From Casuarius casuarius (lineage: Eukaryota > Chordata > Aves > Casuariiformes > Casuariidae), in the NCBI GenBank assembly GCA_003342895.1, contig PTFA01000499.1, positions 1-64,000 of the forward strand: a DNA stretch of 64,000 bases, in the 5' to 3' direction. The notes under the pieces were generated by a model, which was given only the letters and a program-made list of their open reading frames with translations, made no database searches and was not told the origin of the DNA. Made by a program: the position numbers and the translations under genes. Shown here in pieces: positions 1-12,748 of this stretch. How positions within the stretch are numbered: position 1 is the first letter of the stretch; each line of letters opens with the position of its first letter.

Positions 1-399
1 TCCGCTCAGCAGCCGCCGCGAGCCCGTCGGCTCGGTCGCTGGCGCCTCTGAGCGCGCGAGGGGCCGTTGCTGGCAGCTTAACGAGCGCAGCCGGCAGCGG
101 AGAAGTTCACGAGACGTTTGAATGCAGGGGGCAGAAGGTTGTTTTTCCCTTCAAAAGCACAGAAACGGGGGTGGTTTCTGCGTTCGCTTTCAGCGTTTTC
201 CCCCTGTGGCTCCCTCTGTGCAGAGGTGCCTGACGAAGGCAGGTGGATCCGGGGCGGTTTATTGCTGAGGGGATTTTTTGGGGAAGGCTTTTCCGTCCCC
301 TCCGGCCTCTCACCGCGGAGGAACCGGATGAAGCTGCCGTTACTTGGCGTCACGGTAGAGGCAGGAGCGGCACCAGGCCCGTGACGGGGCCACGCGGGC

Positions 400-2300
400 C
401 GGGCAGGAGGTGCAGGCGAAGGCTGGATAATGCCCCGGCCCCAAATTAACTTCCCTGCCCCAAAATAGCGGCTTGGCGCCGCAGGAGGCTGGAGCCGCGG
501 CCCCGGCCCCGCACCCAGCTGGCGGCACGGCGCTTGCTCCGGAGGGTGGACGTGGCACCCGGGCGGCACGTGCAGCCGTGCCCGTCCCCTCCCCGCGGCA
601 CGGCCGCCGCTCCGGCCCCGGCCGAGCTCGCGTGGCCCCGCTGCCTCGAGACGTCTTCCCCTTCTCGCGGCCGCCGAATTGGGAAGTTGGCGGGGGCGGG
701 AGGGACAGGCGTCCATCCTTACATAAGCTGGGTTGCCTTTGGAAACCGGGCTGCGGCGGCAGCGATGCGCCGAGGGAAGCTGCTCTGCCCGCTCCCCGCC
801 CGGGCGCAGGAACGGCCCCGCTCCTCTCCTCTCCTCCCGAACGGCCCCGCTCCTCTCCTCCCGAACGGCCCTTCTCCTCCCGAACGCCGCCGCGGCAGCC
901 TCTCCCTTCCCAGGCCGCCTCCGCGCAGCCCGGCGCGGCGAGGCCCTTCGGGGAGCTGCAGGAGCCGCCCGGGACGTGGAGGGGAGGTTTTGGGGAGCCC
1001 CGCTGATCTGCGGGGGCCGTCGTTTAACAAGCGATGGAGCCGGCCCTGGAGGCCGGGCGCCCCGCGGCGTCGGCCGGAGCGTGGCGCGGGCAGCGGCGCG
1101 GTGGCTGCGGTGGGACCCGCCGGGGGACCCGGCTCGCGGGAGCGGTGCCCGCTGCCCGGGCAGGGCTGGGGCGGGCGCAGGTCCTGCCTCCGCACGCTCC
1201 TTCCTCGTCCGGAGACCGGTCCTGCCCCTGCCCCCAGGCCTGCCCCCTTGGTGTGCCCTGCTGGAAGCCGTTAATCCCTCTCTGGCCTCAGTGGTAGAAG
1301 AGAGAGGAGACAAAGTCCAGCAGACGGGGTGGGTGGAAGAGCTTTCTGGGGGGCAAAGGGCGTTGGCGCGCAGCTCCCGCCCCTGCAGGGCTCCTCTTCC
1401 CGCCCGCCGGGGCGTCGAGCCCCCGGGCCGCGCTGCACGGGCAGACCGTGCCACCGTGCNGGGAGCCTGGGGAGAGGCCGCGCGGCAGGGAGGCATCGCC
1501 CCGCCGCCGCTGCGGGAGGGCTCGTGGTCGGGGCGGCGGAGGCGACTCGGAGCGTTGCTCTCCTCTCGCCGCCTTGGCGGTCTAGCGCGTCTCGCGCACG
1601 CGAGGGCCGCGCACGTGTTTCCCCGAGCGCGTTCGCCCGGGCCCAGAGCCGCGCCGGGATCGGCAGAGGCAGGGCGACGGGGCGCTTCGGGGCTGCAGCG
1701 AGGCCCTCTGCTCCGCGGCGGGCGTCAGGGCTGCGCTCTGAGCCTGGGTTCTGGCGCGAGTCTCGGGGCGCTCCGCTCCCAGCTCCCAGCGGGCGTGCGG
1801 CCAGGCGGAGGGTCTCCTCCGACCTCCTCGTTACACCTTCCAGTTACTCCCATGGCAAGAGCAGGTTCCTGTGTCACCGAGGGGTGACGCCGCTTCCCGT
1901 TGAGGTTGCATGGAGACGTGTGGAGGATCCACTGAGAGGGGCCTGTTTTCTGCCCGCGTTGGTGCGCACGGGACCACGTCGTCGCGTGTCTGCAGCGTCC
2001 GCTGCAGCTGGGCCCGCAGCCTCCGCGAGCACCGTGCGAGCGCGAGGGGCGACGGCCGGCGTGGAGGCGGCGGAGGCGTTGGAGCACGGCAGCCCGTCGC
2101 ACGTCACTCTGGCGGCGCGGAGGCGCGCTGCCAGGGTGGCCTGCGAGCGGTGCCCCGTCGGCAGCCCTGCCGCCGGCCCCGGCTCCCTGCTCTGGCTGGG
2201 GACGGCACGGGGGGCTCTGGGTGTCTCGGGTGCCGCCCGCTGTCAGCGGCAGGAGAGTGGGCGCGCTCTCGCGAGGGGTTATTTCAAGCTGGGGCAGCTT
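400..2300. promoter_or_regulatory. CpG-island-like, extremely GC-rich block
   Basis: CpG dinucleotides are dense throughout, with repeated GGGGCGG/CCGCCCC-like tracts and few AT runs. Such blocks usually mark the 5' end of a broadly expressed gene, and the LRP1 promoter is known to be of the CpG-island, TATA-less kind. Here the block could be the downstream shore of the promoter island or simply GC-rich intron 1. No TSS, 5'UTR or signal-peptide exon can be assigned. Confidence 0.4.
810..881 (+). repeat. Three-copy tandem repeat with shrinking unit (29, 24, 19 bp)
   Basis: Three units each start with GAACGGCCC and end in CTCCC, at 810-838, 839-862 and 863-881. Each unit is 5 bp shorter than the one before, apparently by loss of one CTCCT-type pentamer. 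This looks like a pentamer microsatellite nested in a tandem duplication. It is non-coding. Confidence 0.75.
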
Positions 2301-3544
2301 TTGTGTTTCTGGATCTTGCTGCCGGAGGAGGATGAGCCTTGCAGCCTTGCGTGATTGGCAAGGTGTGGATGTGTGGAGCAGCCAAACTGTCTAGATTTAG
2401 CTTTGCGAGAGTGACTCACTCCCCAGGAACCTGGCAGAGAGAGAGGTTGGGAAGAGAAACACAGATGCTTTTTCACTTAACGAGGAACGTTAGTCTGATG
2501 GGGGAGTGTCTCGAGGGACCCGGACCTGGTGGTTAGGCTCGTTGCAGGGCAGGGATGGGGCGACTGACTCTTCCTTCCCGTCCCGGCAGTGTCTCGGTCG
2601 GTCGGGCCCTTTCCGGGTCGGAGCGGTCTCGTTACGAGCGTGTGAGACGGCCGGGGTGGGGTGCAGACGCCCGTGCCAGCAGCTGCGAATGCACCTGGGA
2701 GGTCCTAGCGGTGCCGAGGAGAGACTTGTCACCGGCAGGTCGCTGGAGTCGTCGACTTGCAGAGCTTCTGAAAGGGCAATGGCAGTCGAGTGCCACCTTG
2801 TCTCAGCAAACCTCCTGGGGTGGGAGGAAGAGGGAGTCTGGTCATAGAAACAAGAGGCTTAAGGCTGATGAGCAGAGACAAAATAAAGGAAAAAACCTAC
2901 ATAAAACAGCTCAACCTGAGGAACGCTCTGCTGCGCGATGCTCTCGGGCGGGAATTCAAAGGCGTTTCCCTGCGGGGGACAGGGCGACGAGGCCGGCAGC
3001 TTCGGGCAGGAGTCGGCTGCGTGGGGTCAGGGTATGCGGAGGGGGTCTTTCTGGGGCCCGGCTTTGGAAAGCCCCTCTGAGGGGCTCCCAGGTTAGCTGC
3101 AAGCGCTGTTCTCCTGGAGACGGGATCAGCTGCAATGCGGCTATGGAGAAACAGTGTTTCTGGGAAGCTGGAAGACCGAAGGTCGCCTAACCCACTGGTC
3201 GTTCCCCCTCTGCTCAGACGGGGCTGGCGTTCTGTTAGCATCTCTGCAGGCTTGGGGACAGGGTGCGGTTTGGCGCAAGAAGCGATGACCGCGGTGGCCG
3301 TCTGCCTGCTCCCGTGCCGGGGACCCTGTCCTGGGCCTGGCAGCCGAGGTGGCCGTTGCAGGACAGCGGTGGCCAGGTGGCAGCAGGAGCCTTGGCGGGT
3401 CGTGGGGCGTCCGGCCCTGTCCCCAGCAGCGTTGGCTCCACCAGGCCTGAGGGCTGCTCTGCTGAAGGGTGTCTCTGGTTTTGCATTTAAGTTTTACCCC
3501 GTCCCTGTATCGCTCCAGGGATGTTCCCCCTTCTCTCCGTCCCT

Positions 3545-3740
3545 GCGCAGACCCCTGCCCCGAAGCCCTGGGGACGGAGAGCTGTCTGCCCGTGCGCAGA
3601 CCCCTGCCCCGAAGCCCTGGGGACGGAGAGCTGTCTGCCCGTGCGCAGACCCCTGCCCCGAAGCCCTGGGGACGGAGAGCTGTCTGCCCGTGCGCAGACC
3701 CCTGCCCCGAAGCCCTGGGGACGGAGAGCTGTCTGCCCGC
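3545..3740 (+). repeat. Minisatellite, 4 tandem copies of a 49-bp unit
   Basis: Copies run 3545-3593, 3594-3642, 3643-3691 and 3692-3740. Each starts GCGCAGACCCCTGCCCCGAA and ends in GTCTGCCCG plus one base. The copies are identical except for the last base of copy 4 (C instead of T). The 49-bp period is not a multiple of three and the block lies in non-coding sequence, so it is not a protein repeat. The lack of divergence suggests recent expansion or homogenisation, and length polymorphism is likely. Confidence 0.95.
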
Positions 3741-6700
3741 GTTCGTGCTCCCGTTCCTCGCTGGCGGAGGTGGGCAGGGAAGGACAGAGTGTCCCGTCGG
3801 CTCCCGGGGGGGTGAGGCCGCTCCGCGCGGTTTCGTAAGGCTGCGGGAAGCGCTGCCGGGGGAGGTGGTGGGAGGGGGCCGCGGTTTGGTGCTGGGGCTT
3901 CCAAGTGCCTCGGCCTTCGGGCCGCCCCGCGAGCGCGCGCAGCAGGGCCCGGGCCCTCTCCTCTGCTGTCCCCATGGCCCCGCTCGACCGGGGGGCCGGC
4001 AGCCTCCGCGTCCCGGCGCCTGCCGCTGCTGAGGTCGGGTGGATGGCGCGCTGCCCCGGGGCCGGCTGCCCGCTCGCGGTGGAGCATTTGTGAAATCTCG
4101 GCTCTTGTGTGCGTGTGACCGGCACGGCGCTTCCGGAGCCGCGAGGCGCTTGCGAAAGTCTTTGGTGCCGGACTGTGCTGGGGCTCCGACCGGGCTGTGC
4201 CACTGGGCCAGGAGGGACCGAGCCGGGGCCTGGGGCTGCTGGACCCTCCTCTCCCCGCTCCGTCTGTAGATGCCCCCCTGCTTCTGTGGCCCTTCCTTGG
4301 GGTGAAAGTGTGGGGCTTTGGGAAATAGCGTTTTCTCTCTTGCAGATGAGACCTGTAGCAGGGTTACGGCCTGTGGGCGGGCGAGGAGAGGTGTGAATCT
4401 GTGATCGAAAGGAAAGGGGAAGGATGCCCAGGCAAGCAGGAGAGCTACAAAACTGCCTTGTAATGGCTGTGAAACGTGAGGGAAAGGCTGATGGCTCCGG
4501 GGTGGAATTTGACTAAGCCCCGGGTCCTCCAAAAAGCTGTTTCATCTGTCAGGGCTTCCGTTCCCAGCTGCCGTGTGGAGACTGGACCCCTTTCCTCTTC
4601 CCTTGGTGGTCCTGATCCGCGTGGATGCGGCACGGCTGCATCACGACGTCCCCGTGCCGCCTGGCAGCTGAGGCGTTGCCGTCGGTGCTCTGGGCGGATC
4701 TGGTCGCGCCTGTGTGGTCTCTGCCTTGGTTTCTCCTCTTGCCCCGTAAGGCCTGGACTGCTGCTTGCCCTGGGTCTCTGCGGTCCTCTTGCAATGAGGG
4801 GGGTTATTTGGGAAAGGACCACGTATGGCCTGAGCTCAGCCCCTCTCCTTTCGCTCCTCACCCAAGGATGTCATCCTTGATAACTCCAGTAACATCCTGT
4901 TTATTTTCCATGTCTCCTGGGGTTTTGAGTTGATCTGCAGTTTGGAGAGAGGTGATGAGGGAGTGCTTTGGGCAGGCTGGATCCCCAGGCTTGGAAACGG
5001 GGAACCTCCCTGATGGATTTTGGAGGTGACTGTGGCAGTCTTCCGAGGATATTGGGCATTCAGGGCATCTGCAGAGTAGCCGTTGAGGTGTGCTCCGTGT
5101 TTCCTTGTGCTGGCACTTCTGTTAATTGATTGCTGTGCTAGTCATTAGTGTGCAGGGATAATGAGGTAAGCAGGGGCATTGCTGTTGCTGTCAGGTGGGT
5201 CCTGTAGCCGGGGGTCTCTACCATCCTGTGCCTGCCGGAACCAGGGACCGCTCACGTGCGCTCTCGCTGCTCCCTCTCGGAAACCAGTGCCCTGCTGGTG
5301 TTCACGGCTGTGCAGCTCCCTGGCAGCTGGGAGGTTTCTCTCGCCGCTTTGCTGCAGCGCTGGTACCCGAGGAGACAGGAGGGACCGAGCCTGTGGCCCC
5401 TCTGGGATTTCGCTTGTGCCTTTGGATGACTCCCCCGGCCCGAGCGCTCTGTGGATGATGTTGCTTCCCGCTGGGCCTCCGATGGACAAGGCCTTGGGCT
5501 CCCGGAGATGCCGCCCGAGCGCAGAGGAGCCGGGGCGCGGGGCGGCCCCGAGCGCGGAGGTCGGGGCTGGGTTCCCGGGGCCGGCTGTGCCGCGGTTCAG
5601 CTGAGCTGGCGCGATTCGTGCAGCGGTGGCAACGCCGTGTTGTTGTGGGGCAGGAGGTTCCTCTTCCAAACTGTGAAGTGATTTCAGCTCCCAGATCTGC
5701 GTTAAGCCCTTTGTTTGGACTGCCCGGCTTCTGCTAANGCGCGGATAAAGCCCTCGCTCTGTGCTCCCTGGGGTCACGGGCTCCCGCGGGTGCTGCACCC
5801 CTCCCCGCGCGTCGCCCGCCTGCCCGCGGGGCTGAGGAGGGGGCATTGCAAAAGTGCAGAGTAATTGCGCCGCTTGTTTTCCCCAGCAAGTCACAGGGTT
5901 TGGCTGAGACGCCTGGATGTGTAGGAGAGTTGTGTCTGAAGCCCAATGGATGAGTCGGGATGAATCCAGCAATTCCAGGGTTGGGAAATTGGCTCCTTGG
6001 AGAGCTTGCGTGTTCCTGGTGCCGGCAAGGCGAGCTTGACTCAGCCCGACAGCGATGAATGCATCTCCCCTGTTTCCTTCCTGCGGTCTCCGCGCTCTGC
6101 CAAGCAGACAAGACTTTCGTTGTGCTTGGACTGGGTTTTATCCGCGCAACCTCCTGCCGAGCGACTTCTGGACTCGTTCCCCGTAGCGTCCCTNGCTCCG
6201 CGNGCGGGGGCTCGGGCGCCACGCGCTCNTCGTCCACCTGACGCCCTGCCGGTCCTGTAAGCCGAGGCCGAGCGGAGCTGCTATTTCTGAGGGCAGGCAG
6301 AGCGGGGGCACCGCTGACTCCGGCNCGGCGCGGCCCGGCTCCGAGACCTTTATCCGCGCTGCAGCCTGCTGCGGAGGAGATGGGTTTTTCCTCTCCTCCG
6401 TGTTTTGCAGGGCAGTGCAAGACCAACTTGGAGCTATTTAGAGACCAGTCTTTGCTGTTGACTTAACTTTTCAGTCACTTACAGTTAATGTACCTTGGCA
6501 GCCTGTCCTGCCAGCAGCAGCAAGTATTTTCAGCGTTTTCTAATTCAGCTCAAACTTCTTGTTTTCTTCACTCTGTGCCTCTTATTTAAAGAAGAGAGAA
6601 TGCTGGGTGGATTGTGAGGACTGTTTTGCTGGATCTTACTCCGTTGTGCGAGGTTGCTCTCCCCAGTGCAGTCCAGCCATTTCAAGTGCTAAATATAGAC

Positions 6701-8651
6701 GTACAATGTCCTTTCTTAGCCAAGGGAACCGAACGGGCTAAAGCTACAATCATGCAGATGCTTTGCAGGATTAAAGACAGCCCCAGCGTTGCTTAAAGCT
6801 AATCATGGGCTTAAGGGGTAGGCAACCAAAATTTCGACTAATGGCCTTGCTGGCAGCTCGGAGCTTCTCCGGGATGGGACGGCACTGGTTGGTGCTGTGC
6901 AGATGACGAGCAGGAAAAGCAGCCCCTGCCGTGGAGCACTCCAGCCCGCCGGGGAAGAGGCGAGCAGGTCTTTAGTTTCTTCCAAAATATGTGGACTGAG
7001 GCGCCCAAATGTGAATCACAGATGACTGGGAAAGAGTCTAATTGAGTTGAAAGTTGCATCTTTAATTGGGTGGACTAATTAGCCTCTTGCAAGATGCACT
7101 TTCTCCAAATTGAGCTGAAGCATCGCATGTGACGGGGATGAGCGTGCATTTTAAAGGGCCCTTGATTGCCGCATCTTTGCGTGCCCGGTCGGTGACTGGC
7201 AGGTTAAAGGCAAGGTGAACCCCGAGCACGTGGTTAACTTAATAAATAACTCGGGCTGCTGGCTCGGGAAGGAGAAGGAAATAATTGTTTCCTTATAAAT
7301 TTGCTGCTGAATCCAGAGCTCTGACTTTCATCCCTCGGCGACTGCGCTAAAGGGAAGGTTTTCGGCTGCAAAAGGGTGAAGCCGCCGGAGCGGCGCCGTG
7401 CCGCTGCTCCTCTGCCTAGGCCTCGCTGAGACCTAGCTGGGTTTTGTTTTCTGTGGGCTGCCAGGCAAATTGTTATTTTAATCTGCTCAGAGCTTTGAAA
7501 CGCATCAATCTAGTCCATTTACTTAATATGGTGCAGCTCTTTGTTTGCAGGCGCTGCTACAGACATCTGAGAGCGGGGACCGAGTGCTCGCTGGGTAATG
7601 GATTCAAGCGGCGGCTCATTGTGGCTGATGAACAGTCAAGTGCATCTTTGCCTCTTTCATTTTGCTGGCGAGATGGGTTGTGCCAGGAGCAGTCACGACG
7701 CTCTACCTGCTAATCAGGCTTCTTGGGCTAATTGCATTTTGCTTTCCCAGCGGAGGGGTCCTTGTCGCCGCTTTCCCTGTGTCCCTGCTGGACAGAGCCT
7801 CTGGATGTTGCTGTGACGCGCCGCAAGACCCAGCGGAGAGGTGTCCGCGCTATCCCACGACTTTGTTTTTCTTGTTCTCGGGATTTGCTGAAGACTTTTG
7901 AATATCTTGCCCTGAAAATTTGGAAGGGGATTCAAAGGCTCTGGCTGCGAGGGCTGAGCGGCGGCCCCAGGGAGGAGCGGTGTCCTCCTTGCGTGTCCCC
8001 CCCTCCCCCCCGCACGCGCCGGCGTTCCCGTGCGGAGATGCCTTTCCGCGCTCTGCAAGGGCCGGGCCTGGCTTGTTTGTCGTGGGGTTGCTAGCGGGCA
8101 CGGGCACCTCGCCGTCCCCGGCAGGGCGGCTGCCCCTCTCGGGCGCGCGGGCTCTGTGCAAGCCGCTGCTCCGGGCAGTCTCACCAGGGATGAGCAAATC
8201 TCCCCCGTGCGCAGCCCGGCTCCGTGTCCTGGCCGGGAGAGCCATTCCCACCCGACACGTGTTGCTGGAGAGCAGCTTCGGCCGCGCGGGAGGGCCGATC
8301 CCGCGCCCGGGCGGCGCTGAGCGGCGCCGGCTCCCGCGGTGCGGTGCGTGCGGCACCTGCCCGGGGCCGGGACGCGCTCGGCTCGCGGGGCGGTGAATTG
8401 CTTCCTCCCCGTCCCTCGGCGTGCCGAGTTCCGATGCAGCGCTTTTTTTATTGTTTAGGAAAGGAAACAGTTGGTTTTAATACTTCCTACAGCAGCCGCC
8501 TTTCTAGGGGCCGACGCGGAAGCTGCTGGATGCAGGAGGCACGAACACCTTCCTGTCCCGCGCCGGGAGGGAAGCCGCCCGCCGCCGTCCGCAGACGCGG
8601 TGCAGGGCTCGCGTCTCGCCGTCTGCCCGAGGGGCCGTGCGCCCAGGGCAC

Positions 8652-8723
8652 TGGTGTTTCTGGTGTTTCTTCTGCGTTTCTGGTGTTTCTTCTGCGTTTC
8701 TGGTGTTTCTGCTGCGTTTCTGG
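8652..8723 (+). repeat. Tandem repeat, about 3.5 copies of a 20-bp unit
   Basis: The unit TGGTGTTTCTTCTGCGTTTC is repeated at 8661-8680, 8681-8700 and 8701-8720, the last with one T-to-G change, and is flanked by partial copies. It is a pyrimidine-rich non-coding minisatellite within probable intron 1. Confidence 0.9.
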
Positions 8724-11691
8724 GCTTGGAGAGACCGAGGGGCGGATGGAGCGGAGGGTCTTTGCCCCAGGAGCGGGGTGCCAGAGCTTCCTCGGCGGTT
8801 TTTCTCCCCACGAAGGGAAATCTCACCCCCTGCTCATGCAAACATAGGTTGAGATTTCCGTGGCCCCCTTTCCTTGTCTGTGCAATGGGGAAAGGCTCCC
8901 CCCCATCCGTTCCCGCGGGATCGCTCAAGGCTGGTTGGAGCGAGCAGGCCCCGATGTGGATTCGGCACCTCTGCGTCCCTGCCTTCCCAAACACCCGCGT
9001 CGGGAGCGGAGAGCTCTCGTTTTCCGCCGGAGCCTCCCCGGGCTGCACCCGACCCCTCCAGATGGGTTCACTCAGGCATCTCCTTTCGCGCCCCTGAGCG
9101 TGTTTTCTCTGCAGAAGGGCGAATTTGGAGTCGAGCTGCGCTTACTCACCAGCTTGGTTTTCTCCTCCGCAGCTGTTAGGATGCTCTCCTCGCCTTCGAC
9201 ACCTTCCCTCGGCCCAGCCCTGCGCTCTGCTGGCCTTTTAAAAATCATAGCGCTTCCTTTCCTGGAACTCGAAAAAGGTAAAAATGGGCAAACCCGAGTC
9301 CCTGACCTGCACCAGCCACCTCGGAGCATCCAGGCTGTCGCGGACAAGTAGTTAATTGGTCGTGCTGGTGGAGACGCCGAGGGGGTAGGGTAATGTCTGG
9401 AACGCAAAATCAGACCAGACATAACTGTACCAGATTCCTCTTTAATCATTTTTACCAGTTATAAACAGATGGGACATCTCGCCATGCCAAAGAATTTTTT
9501 TTCCTCTTTACCTCTTAAAACACAGCTAAATGGCTTTGTCAGGGCAGAACGTTAGAGCGCAAACCTGCCATCTCTGCATTAACCCTCGCGCGGGAGGAGC
9601 GCGTCCCGGGGCACCGTGCGTGCTTAACAAAACCAGGGGTTTGGTTGAGGCAGGGGCTGCGGTCCGGCTGGGTCGCGGAGGGCGCGAGCGGNGGCGGCTC
9701 AAAGAGCCGGGGTTGCGCGGGGAGAGGTCCGTAGGAGCCGGGCGCCGCGGGGGCTGCGGTGCTGCTGCCCCGGGTATTCCCGTGCCCCGCAGCGCGGAGG
9801 GCAAGGAGGGCGGATGCGGAGGGCCTGCCGCAAAGCTGCGCTGGCGGGGTGCAGCCCGCATCCCCGCCGGCGTGGACCGGGCAGCGGCAGGAGCCCCAGG
9901 CCGCCCGCCAGGGTTGTGCCCGGGTTGGGCCGCCGGGGCCCAGGCGTCCTGCACCTCTGTCCCTGGTGCTGCCGCGGGGCTCTGCCACCCCCGCCGCAGN
10001 GAGCGCCGCGGGCCAGCTGGCTGCGCCTCTTGTTTTTTCCTGCTGAGATGTTATGACCATGTGCGCGGTGTTTTCCCTTTTCTCTCCTCTTCCCCCCGCT
10101 CCGGTCTGGGCCTCGCAGGCAGCTCCGCGCGGGATGCACGGGGGGACCCCGCGCCACGGCCGGGCGCGGATGAGGCCGCTGGGCCTGCGCGTCGCGGCCC
10201 TCACGGCCGCCTGCCCCGCTCGCGGGGTGGCTGGGGCGCTCCGCAATGCCCATCCCGCGCCGGCCGGCGCGCTGCAAACGGGTCATGGCTGAAATCCCCG
10301 CGCGGGGAGCGGAGCCGTCGATCGCTGCCCTCGAGGGAGAGCAGGGCGCCGTTCGGGCTCTGCTGCTGCCTTGTTTCGCTTGCTCCAGCGAGGGTTTCTT
10401 GGGAGAGCGGTAAATCAGGCTGCGGCTTCTCCTGGGGAAGACGCAGCGGGCGGCGCCGGGTCTCCGGGCCGCGGTGGGACCCGGCCGCTGCTCGCGGGCC
10501 CCGGTGCAGCCGTGCCGCGGCCGTGCTGGCGCGGGGGAGCGGAGCGGCGTCCGGAACAGCTCCCCCGTGCGGGACCTTCGGCTCGGGAATAAGAGTCCCT
10601 TTATGCGGGAATCATTAGTGTACTCTGAGCACGCTAATTATTCTGGGATGAAAGTGACTTTTATTCCGGCGGAGTGGCCTCTCAAAGGGCCCTTTCTGCC
10701 TGCTCCCGCTCCACAATAGCTATTCTGGTCCGTTTCCCCATTTTAGACAAAGTTCTTATTTGCAAAGCCAGCGAAATTGAGTTGNCTAATGAATTAAGGC
10801 CGGTGGTTTTGGCCCGGCTCCAGCCCTCCTGAGCCGTTGGTTAGCCGAGGCCTGTCCCGGGCCGAGCGAAACGCAGCACCCGACCCCCTCGGCCGGGTCC
10901 CCCGCCCCGGCCCCGCCGCCGCGGGCAGCCCTGGGCTCCTGGCAGTGTGCAGCCCTGCGACGCGGCTCTCCAGATGAAATGCCTATTAATCTATAAAGTG
11001 CATTTGCTTTATTGCACAATGCAGGCCGGTCCCTGGAGGGAGCGTTATCTGCTTTAGCCACAAGCCATAAATAACTGCCTCCTGGTGCAGAACAGCGTAT
11101 TCTGTTTGGGTTCCAGGCTGCCGGCAGTGTAAACACCCTGCTGCTTTTCCTGGGATAAATAGGAGGGAATAAACCCCCCGAGCAGGTAGCGGCGGGGGGG
11201 GATGTGCTTGGCCTCGGGCCGGTGGTCCCAGCCGGACCCCTGGGCGCCCATCCGTCCCTCCCCGTGCCGCAAAGGAGCCCCACGCTGCTCGGGGCGGCTC
11301 CGCGGGGGGCACGGCCCGCCGCCAGCACGGAGCCCCTTTCTTTGGGCTGCAAATGTTGGGTGGTTTTTTCTTCTTGCTTTTTTTTTTTTCCCTGCTTTTT
11401 GCTTTTTGCATTTGAATTGCAGATAAGCTGGGGAAAAAAAAATCCTTTCTTGAAACACCCTCCGCTGCGTGGCTGGAGCCTGCCCACATTTTGTATGATC
11501 AAGCTGATCTTTCTTTCCTTTTTTTTGAGGCCTGAAAATGCCGTCTATTCGTTTCATCTGTCTCCGTCTCCTGCCATTTTCCAATTCATGCCTCTAAAGC
11601 CCTGTCCATGGGGCCGGAGGGGACAGGAGGGGGCAAGGGGGGGTCTCGCTCCACACATCTCCCGGCTTCTGAATTTGGTTTAAAATGCAAT

Positions 11692-11704
11692 CCCCCCCCC
11701 CCCC
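11692..11704 (+). repeat. Homopolymer C run (13)
   Basis: Thirteen consecutive C residues lie in GC-rich probable intron 1. Length is probably unreliable in the assembly. Confidence 0.8.
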
Positions 11705-12733
11705 ATGCATTTCGTCTGAAGGTGGCCGAGCTGCCAAGCGGGAGGGAAGGGGCTGCCTTGGCGGGGGGGGGATGCAGACGGTCCCGGGNGCTCGTCCCGG
11801 TGGTCCCCGGTGGCTGGTGGCTCCCGGGAGCCTCCGCAGCTGCGTCCCCGGGGGGAGTCGGCGAGCGAACCGCGCGGGGCTCCCGGCGCCCTGGGTCCTC
11901 GCCGCCCGCTCCGCGGCGTTGTGCTAGCGCGGGCGACGTGCGTGTTTCTTGTGAATGGCGTTTTGCTTCCGTTCAGATATTTCTCTTGCAGAGCTGGGGC
12001 AGGCTTTTCTTCTCAAAATTGCTTTTTTTTTTTAAACAAGCTTAATGCCGTGTGATTTAGACACAACAGACAGACTTGAAAGGAGAAGGGAAAAAATATG
12101 TATTTTAAAGTCAATGTTTACTTAGCAATTGAAACGGCCCCTCCCCCCCAACCAAAATAAGCTACAAACAGCGCATACCTGTGGCTTTCCGAAGGGGAAT
12201 AGTTCTGCGTGCTAACAGCAACGTCATTCATGAAAATAGAAGCTCCGACGGAGCCGCGGATCTGGTTTGAATCTTCCAGTATGAGGGGTCCAGATGGAAG
12301 AATTGCAAAAATGCATTTGAACTGTTTGGAGATCTTGTGTTTAAATGCAAAACCAACAAACCCCCCACACGCGTTGAAAAAAAAATGTGACTCTGAAGTT
12401 CAGGTTTTGTTATTTTAAACGTCCCCATTAGCCCATCGAGCTTTCTCGGAGCCGAGGAACCCGCCGGATGCGCGTTAGGCATGAGCCCGCAAATCCCGCG
12501 CGCGGTGCGCAGGCGTCCTCGGGGGCCGCGGGCATCTCGGCCGCCGCGGTCGGCTCTCGCGGTCGTTAGCGTGGGCCTTACGGCCTCGTAAGGAAGCTCC
12601 GGTCCCCGGACTTGGGTGACCATGGAAGAGCCTGGGCTTGTGCGTGCCGTGATGTAGTGACCGTCTCTGGTGGCTTCAGAGAAATTCTGGAAAATTTGAG
12701 GAGTCTTGAAAGCAGAAAATGAATAAATCACTG

Positions 12734-12748
12734 CCCCCCCCCCCCCCC
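12734..12748 (+). repeat. Homopolymer C run (15)
   Basis: Fifteen consecutive C residues, G-rich on the minus strand. They lie in probable intron 1 next to an AT-rich segment. Confidence 0.8.

Noticed and set aside
78..1496. Long minus-strand open frame (about 470 codons)
   Set aside because: Composition is Arg/Pro/Ala/Gly-rich, as expected from stop-poor GC-rich DNA. It has no domain, no codon pattern and overlaps other equally open frames.
3286..3352. ATG followed by TAVAVCLLPC as a possible signal peptide
   Set aside because: The hydrophobic run is too short, followed by Pro/Gly/Arg-rich sequence and no convincing phase-1 donor.
3141..4532. Long minus-strand open frame crossing the minisatellite
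   Set aside because: The apparent internal repeats come from the 49-bp DNA repeat, which is out of register with codons. No recognisable protein.
9530..10618. Long plus-strand open frame (about 360 codons)
   Set aside because: Low-complexity Arg/Gly/Ala product that runs through two undetermined bases. No similarity to LRP1 or any family I know.
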